From Tamarix chinensis (lineage: Eukaryota > Streptophyta > Magnoliopsida > Caryophyllales > Tamaricaceae), in assembly GCA_030549775.1 (NCBI GenBank), contig CM060177.1, positions 69,496,638 to 69,560,637 on the forward strand: a stretch of DNA of 64,000 nucleotides, given 5' to 3'. The position numbers and the translations under genes were made by a program. A model generated the notes under the pieces. It did no database searches. It saw only the letters and a list, made by a program, of their open reading frames with translations, and was not told the origin of the DNA. Below are positions 51,501-60,296 of this stretch, piece by piece. Within the stretch, counting starts at the first letter, position 1. Each line of letters starts with the position of its first letter.

Positions 51501-51522
51501 CTCTTCTCCTCAGGGACTACAG
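27276..51522 (+). CDS. AAE17: Acyl-activating enzyme 17/18-like (AMP-binding, peroxisomal type), N-terminal half; seven exons, continues past the window
   Basis: Exons: 27,276-27,532; 34,248-34,377; 34,538-34,788; 35,476-35,680; 50,154-50,194; 50,285-50,410; 51,449-51,522. They join in a single frame and give 361 codons, about half of the roughly 720-residue family length. The family belongs to the AMP-binding (acyl-CoA synthetase-like) superfamily: the acid is adenylated with ATP, then transferred to CoA. Seen: an N-terminal '[19 protein letters not shown]' segment, an '[13 protein letters not shown]' segment typical of the acetyl-CoA-synthetase-like N domain, '[20 protein letters not shown]', and SSGTTG at the end, the start of the AMP-binding P-loop. 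The Lys of that motif and the C-terminal domain lie outside, so no peroxisomal targeting signal can be checked. Known: Arabidopsis AAE18 acts on 2,4-DB; the natural substrate is unclear. The match looks closer to AAE17 than AAE18, from memory. The start at 27,276 was chosen because '[16 protein letters not shown]' matches the family start. Confidence 0.92.
27851..28134. repeat. 142-bp tandem duplication in intron 1
   Basis: Unit 1 (27,851-27,992) and unit 2 (27,993-28,134) both run from 'ttactcgtgtattg' to 'aaatgagcata' and share most positions ('ctctggggtgtg', 'ttaccattcatgtag', 'acggcattgctt'). Confidence 0.93.
28290..29110 (-). mobile_element. Ty1/copia pol remnant: end of reverse transcriptase and RNase H
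   Basis: Antisense to the host gene. In order on the minus strand: '[11 protein letters not shown]' (29,070s), a 'GKLINL' and 'VSVVSQFM' region (28,780-28,880), then an RNase H end with CDNK and '[11 protein letters not shown]' (28,400-28,525), and a purine run 'ttgagggga' at about 28,280 that may be the polypurine tract. Broken by frameshifts and stops. Integrase, gag and LTRs are not seen. Confidence 0.82.
29130..29905 (-). mobile_element. LTR-like sequence downstream of the Ty3 pol (possible 3' LTR)
   Basis: On the minus strand the Ty3 coding end '[12 protein letters not shown]' is followed at 29,905 by 'tgatgtagccgcatc', similar to the 5' ends of the TGATGC LTR family. The rest does not clearly match the 5' LTR at 32,361-33,556, so it may be a different or chimeric LTR. 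It has 'ggttatctctctttgtgagtg' in common with 26,030 in opposite orientation. Confidence 0.4.
29906..32360 (-). mobile_element. Ty3/gypsy internal region with gag joined directly to reverse transcriptase; degenerate
   Basis: Minus-strand order: primer-binding site, a gag piece (32,092-31,808, '[10 protein letters not shown]'), then, without zinc knuckle, protease or the catalytic palm, the thumb-side reverse transcriptase ('[12 protein letters not shown]', 31,660s), the RNase H end ('[10 protein letters not shown]', 31,150s), integrase zinc-binding region (to 30,898) and integrase core (30,786-30,298). The integrase triad is damaged: the position after 'IVS' is Tyr instead of Asp, and the Glu of 'QTEVVNRTL' is Lys. 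Stops and frameshifts separate the pieces. This is an internally deleted, dead copy, antisense in intron 1. Confidence 0.88.
32344..32357 (-). promoter_or_regulatory. Primer-binding site of the Ty3 element (initiator Met tRNA type)
   Basis: The minus strand reads TAGTATCAAAGCTT, close to the usual plant site TGGTATCAGAGC, three bases from the LTR end. Confidence 0.75.
32361..33556 (-). mobile_element. 5' LTR of the intron 1 Ty3 element (TGATGC...ACATCA)
   Basis: On the minus strand it starts 'tgatgccggagcatcc' at 33,556 and ends 'cccatatacatca' at 32,361, 1,196 bp. It aligns along its length with the solo LTRs at 24,488-25,760 and 40,414-41,412 (shared 'gccatgaatgccatg', 'accagtcctttt', 'ataccttaggtggt'). 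It abuts a primer-binding site, so it is the 5' LTR. Confidence 0.85.
34248..34377 (+). CDS. AAE17: AAE17-like exon 2
   Basis: 130 nt after the acceptor 'ctgcatag'. It encodes a '[19 protein letters not shown]' segment and stops at a codon boundary before a GC donor ('cctgag|gcatgt'). Confidence 0.9.
34378..34537 (+). other. AAE17-like intron 2, GC-AG type (160 bp)
   Basis: Starts GCATGT and ends 'ttttcag'. No GT placement keeps the frame and the conserved 'NPEVYW' junction. Confidence 0.82.
34538..34788 (+). CDS. AAE17: AAE17-like exon 3
   Basis: 251 nt encoding '[10 protein letters not shown] ... LRKEVW'. The donor 'gtg|gtatgt' leaves two bases (TG), completed to Trp by exon 4. Confidence 0.92.
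34789..35475 (+). other. AAE17-like intron 3 (687 bp)
   Basis: GT-AG intron. I see no element or gene in it. Confidence 0.88.
35476..35680 (+). CDS. AAE17: AAE17-like exon 4
   Basis: 205 nt from the acceptor 'ctttgtag', encoding the conserved '[20 protein letters not shown]' segment and ending '...KSQAIFTQ' at a codon boundary before 'gtaatc'. Confidence 0.93.
35860..36515 (+). mobile_element. Ty3/gypsy fragment: zinc knuckle and protease region
   Basis: The only coding-type fragment in the same direction as the host gene. A CCHC knuckle lies at 35,873-35,917, with the first Cys replaced by Thr ('[14 protein letters not shown]'). After a frameshift an acidic linker and an aspartic protease follow: 'IFHTKC', '[13 protein letters not shown]' (the active-site D-S/G-G is D-R-G) and the late motif '[12 protein letters not shown]'. 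One stop at 36,298 splits the protease. LTRs, gag body and reverse transcriptase are absent. Confidence 0.85.
38388..40322. mobile_element. Possible non-autonomous insertion with weak inverted ends
   Basis: The left edge 'tttttaaaaccattggtccg' and the reverse complement of the right edge 'agttttaaaaaccagaccgg' share a 'ttttaaaa.cca...ccg' pattern. Inside are AT-rich sequence and a pyrimidine-rich block (39,520-40,110). No transposase. The right edge lies inside Ty3-derived sequence. No target duplication was found; the call is weak. Confidence 0.25.
40409..41417 (+). mobile_element. Solo LTR of the TGATGC family with perfect GTTCC duplication
   Basis: LTR 40,414-41,412 (999 bp) starts 'tgatgcaggagcatcc' and ends 'gcatatgcatca'. 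GTTCC occurs exactly at 40,409-40,413 and 41,413-41,417. It sits inside antisense Ty3 coding sequence. It resembles the LTRs at 24,488 and (reversed) 32,361. Confidence 0.9.
42583..42596 (-). promoter_or_regulatory. Primer-binding site of the intron 4 Ty3 element
   Basis: The minus strand reads TAGTATTAAAGCTT, the diverged initiator-Met-tRNA site, directly after the LTR end at 42,599. Confidence 0.65.
42599..46996 (-). mobile_element. 5' LTR of the intron 4 Ty3 element, split by a 3.3-kb solo LTR
   Basis: On the minus strand it starts 'tgatgcaggagtgtg' at 46,996 and ends '...acacatca' at 42,599. After removing the nested LTR (42,878-46,202) it is about 1.07 kb, the length of the family. Confidence 0.65.
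42878..46202 (-). mobile_element. Solo LTR, 3.3-kb family (TGTCACACCCC...ATTACA), reverse copy
   Basis: The reverse complement matches 60,302-63,662 from end to end: the 3' end ('taaaatccttcaaa'), arrays of 'gtcgactggt'-like words, the 'accacacccacca' tract (45,060-45,440), and the 5' end ('ggtaacattctttg ... gcttctgcattgtctt'). The terminal bases are decayed, so boundaries are accurate to a few bases. ATCAA before and GTCAA at the right edge may be remains of a target duplication. Confidence 0.82.
47590..49760 (-). mobile_element. L1-type LINE reverse transcriptase remnant, split by a solo LTR
   Basis: Minus strand in order: the reverse transcriptase active site FADD (about 49,730), a thumb region with 'PKEKGGL' (about 49,240) and '[14 protein letters not shown]' (about 49,120-49,160), 'VVWNKLF' (48,905-48,925), then after the nested LTR 'IPKH..LALWL', 'ATKDRL' and a zinc-binding-like domain (47,782-47,990), and the C-terminal '[11 protein letters not shown]' (47,660s). 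Many stops; dead. The 5' part and endonuclease are absent. Confidence 0.85.
48012..48903 (-). mobile_element. Solo LTR nested in the LINE
   Basis: LTR 48,017-48,898 (882 bp) starts, on the minus strand, 'tgatgcaggagcattcc' and ends 'cgccacacatca'. Flanks GATAA (48,012-48,016) and AATAA (48,899-48,903) match at four of five, and the LINE reading is interrupted exactly there. The interior differs from the other TGATGC LTRs and may be a separate family with similar ends. Confidence 0.75.
50154..50194 (+). CDS. AAE17: AAE17-like exon 5
   Basis: 41-nt micro-exon encoding '[13 protein letters not shown]' plus two bases; flanked by 'actccag' and 'gtaaat'. Confidence 0.9.
50285..50410 (+). CDS. AAE17: AAE17-like exon 6
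   Basis: 126 nt after a 90-bp intron ('ttctgcag'), encoding '[16 protein letters not shown] ... GDISWHAFL'. Donor 'gtatgt'. Confidence 0.9.
50411..51448 (+). other. AAE17-like intron 6 (1.04 kb)
   Basis: GT-AG intron without recognisable transposon or gene. The open frame starting at 51,252 is only exon 7 read back into the intron. Confidence 0.85.
51449..51522 (+). CDS. AAE17: AAE17-like exon 7
   Basis: 74 nt after 'aattgcag', encoding '[20 protein letters not shown]' and the first part of TTG. It ends one base into the Gly codon of SSGTTG, so the P-loop is split by intron 7. Confidence 0.92.
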
Positions 51523-52015
51523 GTAATCTGGCCTTCTACCTGGCTCCCTCGTTATCTTCTGAATGTGCTTGTCTATATATGCCTTTGAGTTAGCATTGTG
51601 AAAAATCTCATGTAATTAGTTGTGTACAAATGCTTCGTGGCATTCAATATTGGTTGGCTGTTTGGTTTAAGTTTCTTGTTACATCAACCATTATCCATTT
51701 TCCTCCTTTAGGGTTGTTCAATACGGTTTTCAGCTATATGCTTTTAGTTTTTAGCAGACTGGTTGAAAGCCAGTTTTTCGTTTCAAAAATTCTGTTCTGA
51801 CTTAAAATATCACTACTGTACCACTAACACAACAAATAATTTTGTAATATTTGTATCCAACATACTGCATTTATACAGGAAATTAATTCAGAGTAGAAGT
51901 TGGATATAGGGACTGGAGTTTGTACCGTCAACTTAAAATATAATTTAGGAATACTGTGTTTTGCAAAAATTAGGGTATATTCTCTTCATCTGATTTTTGC
52001 TCATCTGAATTGAAA

Positions 52016-54990
52016 AATTCAATGTGTTGATAACTTTTATTTTCATAGTCTTCATAAAGCATTTCAAACTTCCATAAAGTCTTCATCTCGGCCATATAGA
52101 TCTTTTAATATTTCAATCCCTAATATCTTTGCATCAAGCATAGTAATTATCATAGATCTCCTAGACAAAGCATTAGCCACTACATATTTCTTACCATTTA
52201 GCATGTCTTGGGTAAGCACTTAAAACTTTCATGGTCCGAATGTAGCATAGAGGGTTTGGGGCTCAAATAATGACTTCATTTCTCTAAATACCTCACATTA
52301 TCATAAAACAATTTATCATATGTGGACTGACATCACAAGTAACTTCAAAAAGTTTATCAAAACTAGGAAAAGATAATACTGGTGCATGGTAAAGCTTGGA
52401 CTTCAATTCGTCAAATGACCTGGTTGTGGCCTTATTTCATTGAATCTTCCCCTTCTTCATGATTTGTGTGATAGTTTTGGGCTATAGTTGAATAATCCTT
52501 ATGAATCTTCTTTAGAAGGATGCTAAATTATGGCTACTCCTCACCTTATGCACATTAGTAGGTCTTGGCCAATCTTTAAGTGCCACAAATTTTGATGTAT
52601 CAACTCGTATATCATCACCAATTTGTATTGCTTCGCCACTTACAATATAACTAAGGAAAACAACACTTGACATCATAAAAGAATGTTTCTCCAATTTACC
52701 ATGAAGCTTTTGCTCGCTTAACTTTTATTACAATCTCCTATGGTGTATAAGATGCTCATCTTCATCTTTACTATGCACCAGTATGTCATCCAAGTAAACA
52801 ACAATAAAATGGCCAAGAAATGATGAAGTATGTTGTTCATGAGGCTCATGGAAGAACTTGGAGCATTGCACAAGTCAAATAGCATCACTAACCATTCATA
52901 TAACTCTTAATTTATCTTGAGAGTTGTTTTTCATTTGCCCCTTCCCTTATTCTTATTTGGTGATATCCTCTTCTTAAATCAACTTTTGAGAGCACATGAG
53001 GACCATAAAGTTCATTTAACATATCATCAAGTCTTGGTATAGGGAATCTATTCTTCGTGGTAATGTTATTCACATCCCTGGAACCAATAGACATCCTCCA
53101 TATTTCATCCTTCTTTAGAACTAATAAAGTGGACACCGTACATGGTTTAAGCTTTCCCGCACATCTCTCTTATCGATAAGCTTTTGAATTTGCCTTTGGA
53201 GCTCCTTGATTCTTTTGGATTACATCTATAAGTTGCCGTGTTTGGAAGTAGCATACCCGACATCAAATCAATTTGATGTTTAATCTCCCTCAATGATGGT
53301 AACCTCTTTGGCAACTTATTTGGAAAAACATCTCCAAATTCCTTTAAAAGAACATCAAGTGGTTTGTTGTTTGCGGTATTCTCCCCTTGTTGCGTCTCTT
53401 TCACAACGAAAGCATAGTACACACCTTGTTCCTCAATAGATTCTATTAAGTCTTGCTCATGTGGGGAAAAAAAAATTCAACTCTAGCACCCCTTTTTCAC
53501 TTCTTATGGTCATCATAGAATAAGGGTATCAACTCGAATTTCTTTGTTCTCATACAAACCATATACTCATTCATAGCACCATCATGTGTAACATTTCTAC
53601 GATATTGCCATGGCCTCCCCAATAGCATATGACACACATCCATTGACAAGATATCACACAATACTTGATCTATATAGTGGCCAATTTTAAATGAGATAAG
53701 GACTTTGTTATCTTATCCCCTTTATCATTGGTGACGCATTGAAATGAATATGGCCTTAGGCGAGATTGTGTTGTTGACCTTGGCTTTTTAACCATAGTCT
53801 CACTTGCCACATTGGTGCAACTTTCACTATAAACAATGAGAACACAAGTCTTACCCTCCACTTTTGCATCTAGTCTTAAAGATCTTGTCTTGTCTAGTAT
53901 CTTGGACATCTTGTTGCATATGAAGCATCCTTTGCAACACTTAACAATCTTTTGAATCTTCATCATATGCACTCTTGTCGCCATCACTTTCCTCTTCTTC
54001 ATCTACATCATTGCAAGGTGCTACACTTGCAATATCCCTCAAAGTGAGTGCTCTTTGATTAGGACAGTCCCTAACAAGTTGTCCATAGCCCCTACACTTA
54101 AAACATTGTTTATTTGCCTTCTCTCCCACTATTCCTTTGCCTTTTTCCTTTCAGCCCCCCTCCTTTTTCTTCTCAAATACATTGGGAACATTCTTAAAAC
54201 TTGAAGAAGTAGATGGTTTGGATGTACCTTTGGTGCATTTAGCTTGTTTCTCATACTTGAAAGTCAACTTCACGACATCCTCCATGGTGTCATATGTGCA
54301 TACCTCCACCTTCACCCTAAGAGCAATATTCAATCCTTGTAAAAATTGAGCCACATTTTGTTCCTTCCTCACTTGCATATCACAAATGAGAGTAAATCTC
54401 TCAAACTACCTAACATATTCTTCCACTCCCATAAAGCCTTGCTTGAGTGTTACCTGATGAAGTTTTGTTGCTCATACTCTCTTGGCACAAACTTTTTTTG
54501 AGATTTTTTTTAACTTTTCCAAGACCTAATCTTGAGATGCTTCTTTAACCAACGTATGGAAAGTTTGTATTTGTTTTCATCATCAAAGTCTTTAAATTCA
54601 AAAATGTATTCAATAGTTTGCAACCATTGAAGAAAGAATTTGGGATCAATGCTACTTCAAACTCGGGCAAATCAAACTTAAGACTCTTGTCATCATCATT
54701 GTGTCTTGCTTGAAGTTGATTCAGCCTCCTTAATGCCCTCTCATTCTTGGACTCTTCATACTCCAATCTATTATTAAGACGGCCTCCTCTGGCTTAGACC
54801 ATTTTTTGAACCGTGCCCTCAATTGGATCTTTGTGGGCCTCATATTTTTGTGTAACTTGCGTTCGAACCCCTTGAACTTGAGTTGCCATATCATGTGAAA
54901 GTTGTTTCATTTGCTCCCCATGAGCATCTTAATCATGTCTTCACTTGCCCTTAGGTGTGTTTGTTTAAGAATAAATAACATAGAATGCAA
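52016..54990 (-). mobile_element. Ty3/gypsy gag-pol remnant, no integrase
   Basis: Minus-strand order: gag ('KFDLPEFEVAL' at about 54,680, then 54,378-54,151), zinc knuckle (about 54,100; 'CFKCRGYGQLVRDC', with the His replaced by Gln), a protease-like region ('SCTNVAS' at about 53,800, whose active-site Asp is lost), the linker 'EFGDVFPNKLP' (53,310s), reverse transcriptase ('RFPIPRLDDMLNELYG' at 53,000-53,050; YLDD at 52,784-52,795; 'VVFLSYIVSGEAIQ' at 52,620s), and a shortened RNase H ending 'VVANAL' (52,170s). Integrase and 3' LTR are absent. Broken by many stops and frameshifts. Confidence 0.88.
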
Positions 54991-55167
54991 AACAATATCA
55001 AATGTTTACTAACCTTAAAAGATGGAATGATTATATTCAATGAATGAGGAGTCTCGATGGGTGTTTGATGAATCTTAGACGAGCTTTTGGTTGAAAGTGA
55101 CAAAGGACACACTAAACTCTCCCCATGTTGGATTCTTGATGGAGAAATCTAATCTAACTTTAATATT

Positions 55168-55860
55168 TGTTAGGATCGACAAGATACAGGAGTTGCAAAA
55201 CATTAATAGAAAAAACAACTAGAAACACATTGGGAAAACAAATGGTCTATATTATGTGTAGAGAATAAGAGAATATGAGGAGCAATCAACAATCCACACC
55301 ACAAGATCTCTTGAGAACACAAATTTATCTATCAACAATCCACATCAATCTCTCTTTAAACAAGGAGAACAATGACTCTGACGACTTCGGATAACCTAAC
55401 ATGGTTGAAAACATGTATATATAACATTATGGAAGACATCATATCAAAACGAACTCGAGGTGGTGAGACCCCATCGACATAGGTGTGGGGGTCAACACAG
55501 GTCTTCCGTGTCATCATTGACATGCCTTGAGTTAACTGACATGAGTCCCTTACATGTCATTCTTTTTCCAAGCACCACTTGTTATGATAGCAGACACCAT
55601 GTGTCTCTCGTGCCAACTCGTCTAAGCTTTGTTTCACTCCGTAACATATCCACATGGTGGTGTACCATAGCACTACCACCCAATATAATTCATGAACAAC
55701 GTCTACGTCAGTCTAAGACATCTACACACAATCATCAATGCTATACAAATACATCAAATATGAGTCACAAGCTCATAATCCTGCACATTGATGCATTATT
55801 TGAGACAACTATCTATAGAAGCACAAAAGATCATTTGAGAAAAAACCCTTCGCCTTGAAG
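55168..55860 (-). mobile_element. Copia-family LTR, probable 3' LTR of the element ending at 63.7 kb
   Basis: From 55,168 ('tgttaggatcgac') to about 55,430 it is clearly homologous to 63,738-64,000 ('aatagaaaaaacaa', 'ttatgtgtagaga', 'aggagcaatcaacaatc'). The upper boundary is not determined. Just below it, 'aactttaatatt' looks like a decayed primer-binding site, so it could instead be the 5' LTR of another deleted copia element. Confidence 0.6.
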
Positions 55861-55954
55861 AACCTCATGGTATATGGACACGAGCCACGTTTGAGCGCCG
55901 CTCAAACTTAAACACAATTCATGGCTATGTTAGTACACTTACTCGATCAACCTA

Positions 55955-56148
55955 AATAACTATAGCTCGCTCCAACCTAGCTTGATAAGCTAACTCTCTA
56001 AGTCAAACAACATCATCATGCTCACTAGCCATATCCAAGGACACAACCTGAATAACTATACCTTGCTCCTCCAACTTAGCTTGACAAGCTAACTTTCCAA
56101 GTCAAACAACATCATCATGCTCACTAGCATATCTAAAGACACAACCTT
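55955..56148. repeat. 96-bp tandem duplication in copia RNase H sequence
   Basis: Units at 55,955-56,050 and 56,051-56,148 share 'aataactata', 'aagtcaaacaacatcatcat' and 'gacacaacct'. Confidence 0.92.
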
Positions 56149-56599
56149 AGAACCTCCAAGGCACCATACTAGCACACTAGTGTACCTCTAACCATCAGGA
56201 TCACCATCAAAATCAAAGTATGTAAAACCAATCAACAAAATAGTCGACAACCATTACGCTATACAAGCTGACGCTATACGTAACAGGTAACTTAGAATCC
56301 GTGTCACACTTAGCTAGTGTGACTCCATAGACTCACCACATATTTGTTTATAATACCCATAACTTATACACACAACTGGAGCAATATCTAGTCCTATGCC
56401 AACTGTAGTATACATCAAACATGCCATAGCTCTAGAGTATGTAACCATGTTTTTCTTGGTAATTAGTTTTTTTTTTGTTTTTTTTGTTTTTACCAAAATG
56501 AGTATGTGTGTATAACCTTCACAAAGATCTCACTACCCTAAGGTATTCACAAAGGCAACTAAGGCATTATAAGATTTACAATGGTCCATAATATCTATC

Positions 56600-57400
56600 T
56601 TAGTAGATAATTATTTAACTATAAGGAGCACAAGGTGACGTGCTGGTCTATTTGTTGCATGAAAGATGCAAAGTTTCCTTTCAATCCACAAATGATAGGT
56701 TGTGGCAGCAAAAAGAAATATGAGAATCACTCTTTTTCCCTTTGGACCTCATCCTCCACATTGCAACTAGTTTACAGCTTCAAGAGTATCAATATTGTGG
56801 GTGCATCTCAAGCCTTTCATCAAGGAGCTCCATACCTCATTTGCATAAGGACATTGGAAGAAAGGATGGTCAACCAATTCTTCGCGAGAGTTGCATAATA
56901 GACAATCTGTAGTAACTTCGATTCCCATTTTACCATTCGATCCTTAGTGAAAATCCTGCATCGAACAACAAGCCATTAGTGGAATTTGTGTCTTGGTATT
57001 GTTATCAAATTCAAGACTATGGTGGTCCATCCCAATGCTTCTCCTTTAGGTTTAAGTATTTTATAATACTTTCCTATACTATAATCACCATCCACACAAA
57101 TAAAATCTACCAAGTGAGTTTCAGAAAGAGACATCACCACAGGCCTTAACCTCATTAATCTTCGAAGGCACCAAGAAGCATTAGTTTTAATAGGAACTTA
57201 CCAAAGATCTTGGTTCTTGAGAAAGTAGATATGCACCCATTTCCCCTATAGAGTATCTTTTTTCAACTTGAGATTCCATAACAACCTTCCCAAAGCAGAA
57301 ATGTTCCACCATTCAATGTAACCATGGTTTTGCACACCGTCTCAACATCAGCAATATATCACAAAACAAAATCAGCATTCATATAGCCTTTGAGCTTGAT
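56600..57400 (-). mobile_element. LINE reverse transcriptase C-terminal fragment
   Basis: On the minus strand: 'LLWNLKLKKDTL' and 'KWVHIYFLK' (57,220-57,300), 'IPRHKF.....' followed by 'TKDRMVKWESK' (56,900-57,010), and a degenerate zinc-binding-like region (56,780-56,900). Same domain order as the LINE at 47.6-49.8 kb but clearly a different copy. It lies inside copia pol. Confidence 0.75.
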
Positions 57401-58300
57401 AATTGCTCCAACACACTAGTATTAATACATGCGGTATACAAGGTATAACATGTTATTCTTTAAAGCCATCATCAATAGGCCCCTAGACTCCTTCATATCA
57501 GAAGAGTGTACTAGCCAAATTAACTACAACCTCCATGTCTAAAGCTCCTTATATATCTATATGCTCTACTTCCTTAGACGATGCATCAGTGGATTTCTCA
57601 TTCTCAAGAAGATATTTGATTCATAAAAGGTATCAATAACAAATTCGAATGTATTCGGGTCACTGAACCCCTTTTCTTTTGTTGTGCCCCTGACATTCTT
57701 ATGTCCTAGTCGTATTTGTCCAAGATCAGCGACATGTGAGTTGGGCAATCTCAATGTCACCCCAACTACACCCTCAATAGTAGTGCTAACAAACTCATAT
57801 AATGTTTCAAGTTTCAACCTGCTTGTTTACAATCGCTACTACAATCCCTTTAGCAACATTCAGTATGCCATTCTCATCTATATCGTTTGCTATCCAAGAA
57901 ACTTAGTGAAATCAAGCTTTTAGTTAATTTAGGAACATGATGAACATTAGACATTGTCGTAAACACACAATCATGCATCCTCATTCTCACAATCCCAATC
58001 CTAGTAACTCTACATGAAACGCTATTACCGAAGACAATTCTTCCTCAAATTGTATTATATGCATCGAGCTAGTTTTTATTAGAACAAACATCATAAGTGC
58101 ACCTAGAATCCATAATTTTCCTATTAGTCACTCTGATCAATCTGGTTTGTCTATCGTTGGCCGTTGGTACATAACCATCACCTTTATCCTCAACTATGCC
58201 AGCATCATCCTCCTCATCAAATGTATCAACATCCTTTTCTATAAATTTCCTATTAATGGGCCAACTCTACAAGCACGAGGATTCGTCGTATCCCACAGGA

Positions 58301-59640
58301 ACTTTGTTGTTAATTACTGAATCTTCACCATTTATGATTATCTAGACAAATCAAATTTGGGCAGTAGAAAGTGACTATCAAAATAAAATCAAATAGTAAT
58401 GCTAATGGTAGTAAAAATCTAATTAAAAGCTTAAGATTGGATTGTCATCATAAATCGATAATTAATGAATAATCAATTTAACTGCCAAACACTTACCTAA
58501 ATCTGAGAGGGTGAGATAGCTTAAATTAACCAATAACCTCTTTTAAAGTCTAAAAGCCGTACCTAATGTAAATTAATAATCTATTTTCATAGTATTAAAT
58601 CAAATTAAATCCATTACATTTTATGTTAAATCATTTAAATCTCCAAGAGACTGTAGCTTACTTTCGTGGTTCGATTCTCCCATTTAATTGTTAGATATTT
58701 GGTTATTAGTCTTCACCTCTTAGTTCTTAGATTAAGATCTATATTTAGTCAAATCGATGATCAAGCAATTCAACCTTAAGTGAAGAACTTAACAAGTGAA
58801 ATCAAGAATTCAAGCAATTGAAATGTAAATTAAACTAATTTATCATTAATCAATAATTTAGACTAGATCCTGTCCTAGAAAAGGAATCTACTCATTCATA
58901 ACTTAATAAATAGAAACAATAGAGAAATTATACATTGATGAAATAAAAAGGGTAATAGATTAAAAGATAGAACTAGGGTGTTGAAGATATGAAGAGTCAA
59001 TTGCCATATCCAAATGATTACAAAGCTTCAAAATTAAATCTAATGGGGTTTTGTAGCCTAAAGAGAGATGAATACAAAAGAGAGGAATCAAATAGAGAGC
59101 AAAGAGAAGGAAAGATAGCCTCTAAAATCTCCTTTTAGTTGTCCTCAATTAGGTCTAACAAAATCCGCCGCTGAATGTAACCGTCCGATCCTTTAAAATC
59201 GTACTGAGAAAACAAAATCTAACACCCAACATGACCAGGCTGTGTTGGGGTTAGAAATTGAGTAGTCACGTTGAAATCCTGTACGACCATGTTGATCGAC
59301 ATAGCAGGTCGTGTTGGCTCATAATTTCTTTGTTCGGAGTTGAAATGAGGTGATCTTGGATACATTGGAAAGCTGAGAAAAAGATTTGTAACTTTTGTTC
59401 TTTGTACTTTTCCAAATTAAGATTAAATCAAAGAAAAAAGTCTTCACTTTCAATCAAAGCCTTCATATTGTCTCATATTAGTCTTATTTGTATCCATGGA
59501 TCACACTTGCAAAACAAAATGCCAAAGGATGCACTATCCAGAAATCTAATAGAAAATCCAATATTATACAGAAAGAATCCATGGAAATAGGCATATATAA
59601 AGAGGGAGAATCATTTTATTAGTCTTATCAGTCATTCTAC
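58301..59640. mobile_element. Unidentified insertion within the copia gag-pol region
   Basis: Separates copia protease (below 58,290) from copia gag (above 59,780). It starts near 'gcacgaggattcgtcgtatcccacaggaact', then AT-rich sequence, and contains 'aggctgtgttggggtt', 'caggtcgtgttggc' and 'ggaaagctgagaaaaagatttg', words I associate with LTRs or spacers of Ty3 elements. No coding domain, and boundaries are approximate. Confidence 0.35.
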
Positions 59641-59779
59641 CAATTTATCACCTATTAAGGTATTATTTATGACAACCATGACAGATAACATTTTTAAACC
59701 TACCTGTCTTTGATTAGGACTTTTTCTTGTCACTAAACTCCTTATAACAAGGCCCTCACTACTTGAGTCAGTTGATTCT

Positions 59780-60296
59780 TAATCAATTTCCGATGTAGCA
59801 AAACATTCTTAATATCCTCAAGATGTTAATTCCAAAAATGCCTATAATGAAGAGGCAGAGAACACAATATTTTAATAGTCAAATCCTCATTATCTAATTT
59901 GATATCTATACTTTTTATGTTCCTAATAATAGAGTCAAATTCATTAAGATGAGATGTAAGAGTTTGTCCTTCACCTAGCTTTAATTCATGCAATTTGTTC
60001 TTCAACAATAGATGATATGTAACATACTTCGTTGTGTAGAGATATTACAACTTGAGCCATAGAGCAGGCACAATTTTTTCTTTCGCAACCTTTTGTTGGA
60101 CCTCTTTAGATAAACATAATTGTTTAGTACACCAAGCCTTCAGATTGATCTCGTGAAATTTCTCCTCAATCATTGACTCAAGCTTCTTCGATTTCTCAGA
60201 TAAAACCTTATCCAATCCATTCTGAACCAAGATTACCTTCATCTTCAAGTTCCGTAAGTCAAAGTTCATGGAATGATAAGTCTTTCTATATCAAAT
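59780..60296 (-). mobile_element. Copia gag body
   Basis: Minus strand: 'NLKMKVILVQNGL' (about 60,220-60,260), 'KQLCLSKEVQQKVAKEK' (60,075-60,140), then 'LGEGQTLTSHLNEFDSI' (59,930-59,980) and 'LCSLPLHYRHFW' (59,830-59,870), the classic copia gag order. One stop near 60,270 and another near 60,040 break it. It continues across the solo LTR to its start codon at 63,676. Confidence 0.87.

Larger units (their letters stand above)
55870..58300 (-). mobile_element. Ty1/copia pol remnants with an inserted LINE piece
   Basis: Minus-strand order: protease-like 'DSRCTYDVCSN' (about 58,090-58,130; Gly of DSG replaced by Arg), 'VHHVPKLTKSLISL' (57,900-57,950), pre-integrase 'IRLGHKNVRG' (57,690-57,720), then LINE sequence (56,600-57,400), then copia again: 'YSRAMACLMY' and 'GLDIAPVV' of the reverse transcriptase end (56,370-56,450) and RNase H-like sequence (55,950-56,250). 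Integrase core and most reverse transcriptase are missing. Confidence 0.78.

Noticed and set aside
51252..51593. 113-codon open frame covering exon 7
   Set aside because: Upstream 66 codons are intron 6 and the end is intron 7. Only 51,449-51,522 is conserved.
58640..58690. tRNA-like 'ggttcgattctcc' (B-box)
   Set aside because: No A-box, acceptor stem or anticodon arm at the right distance could be found.
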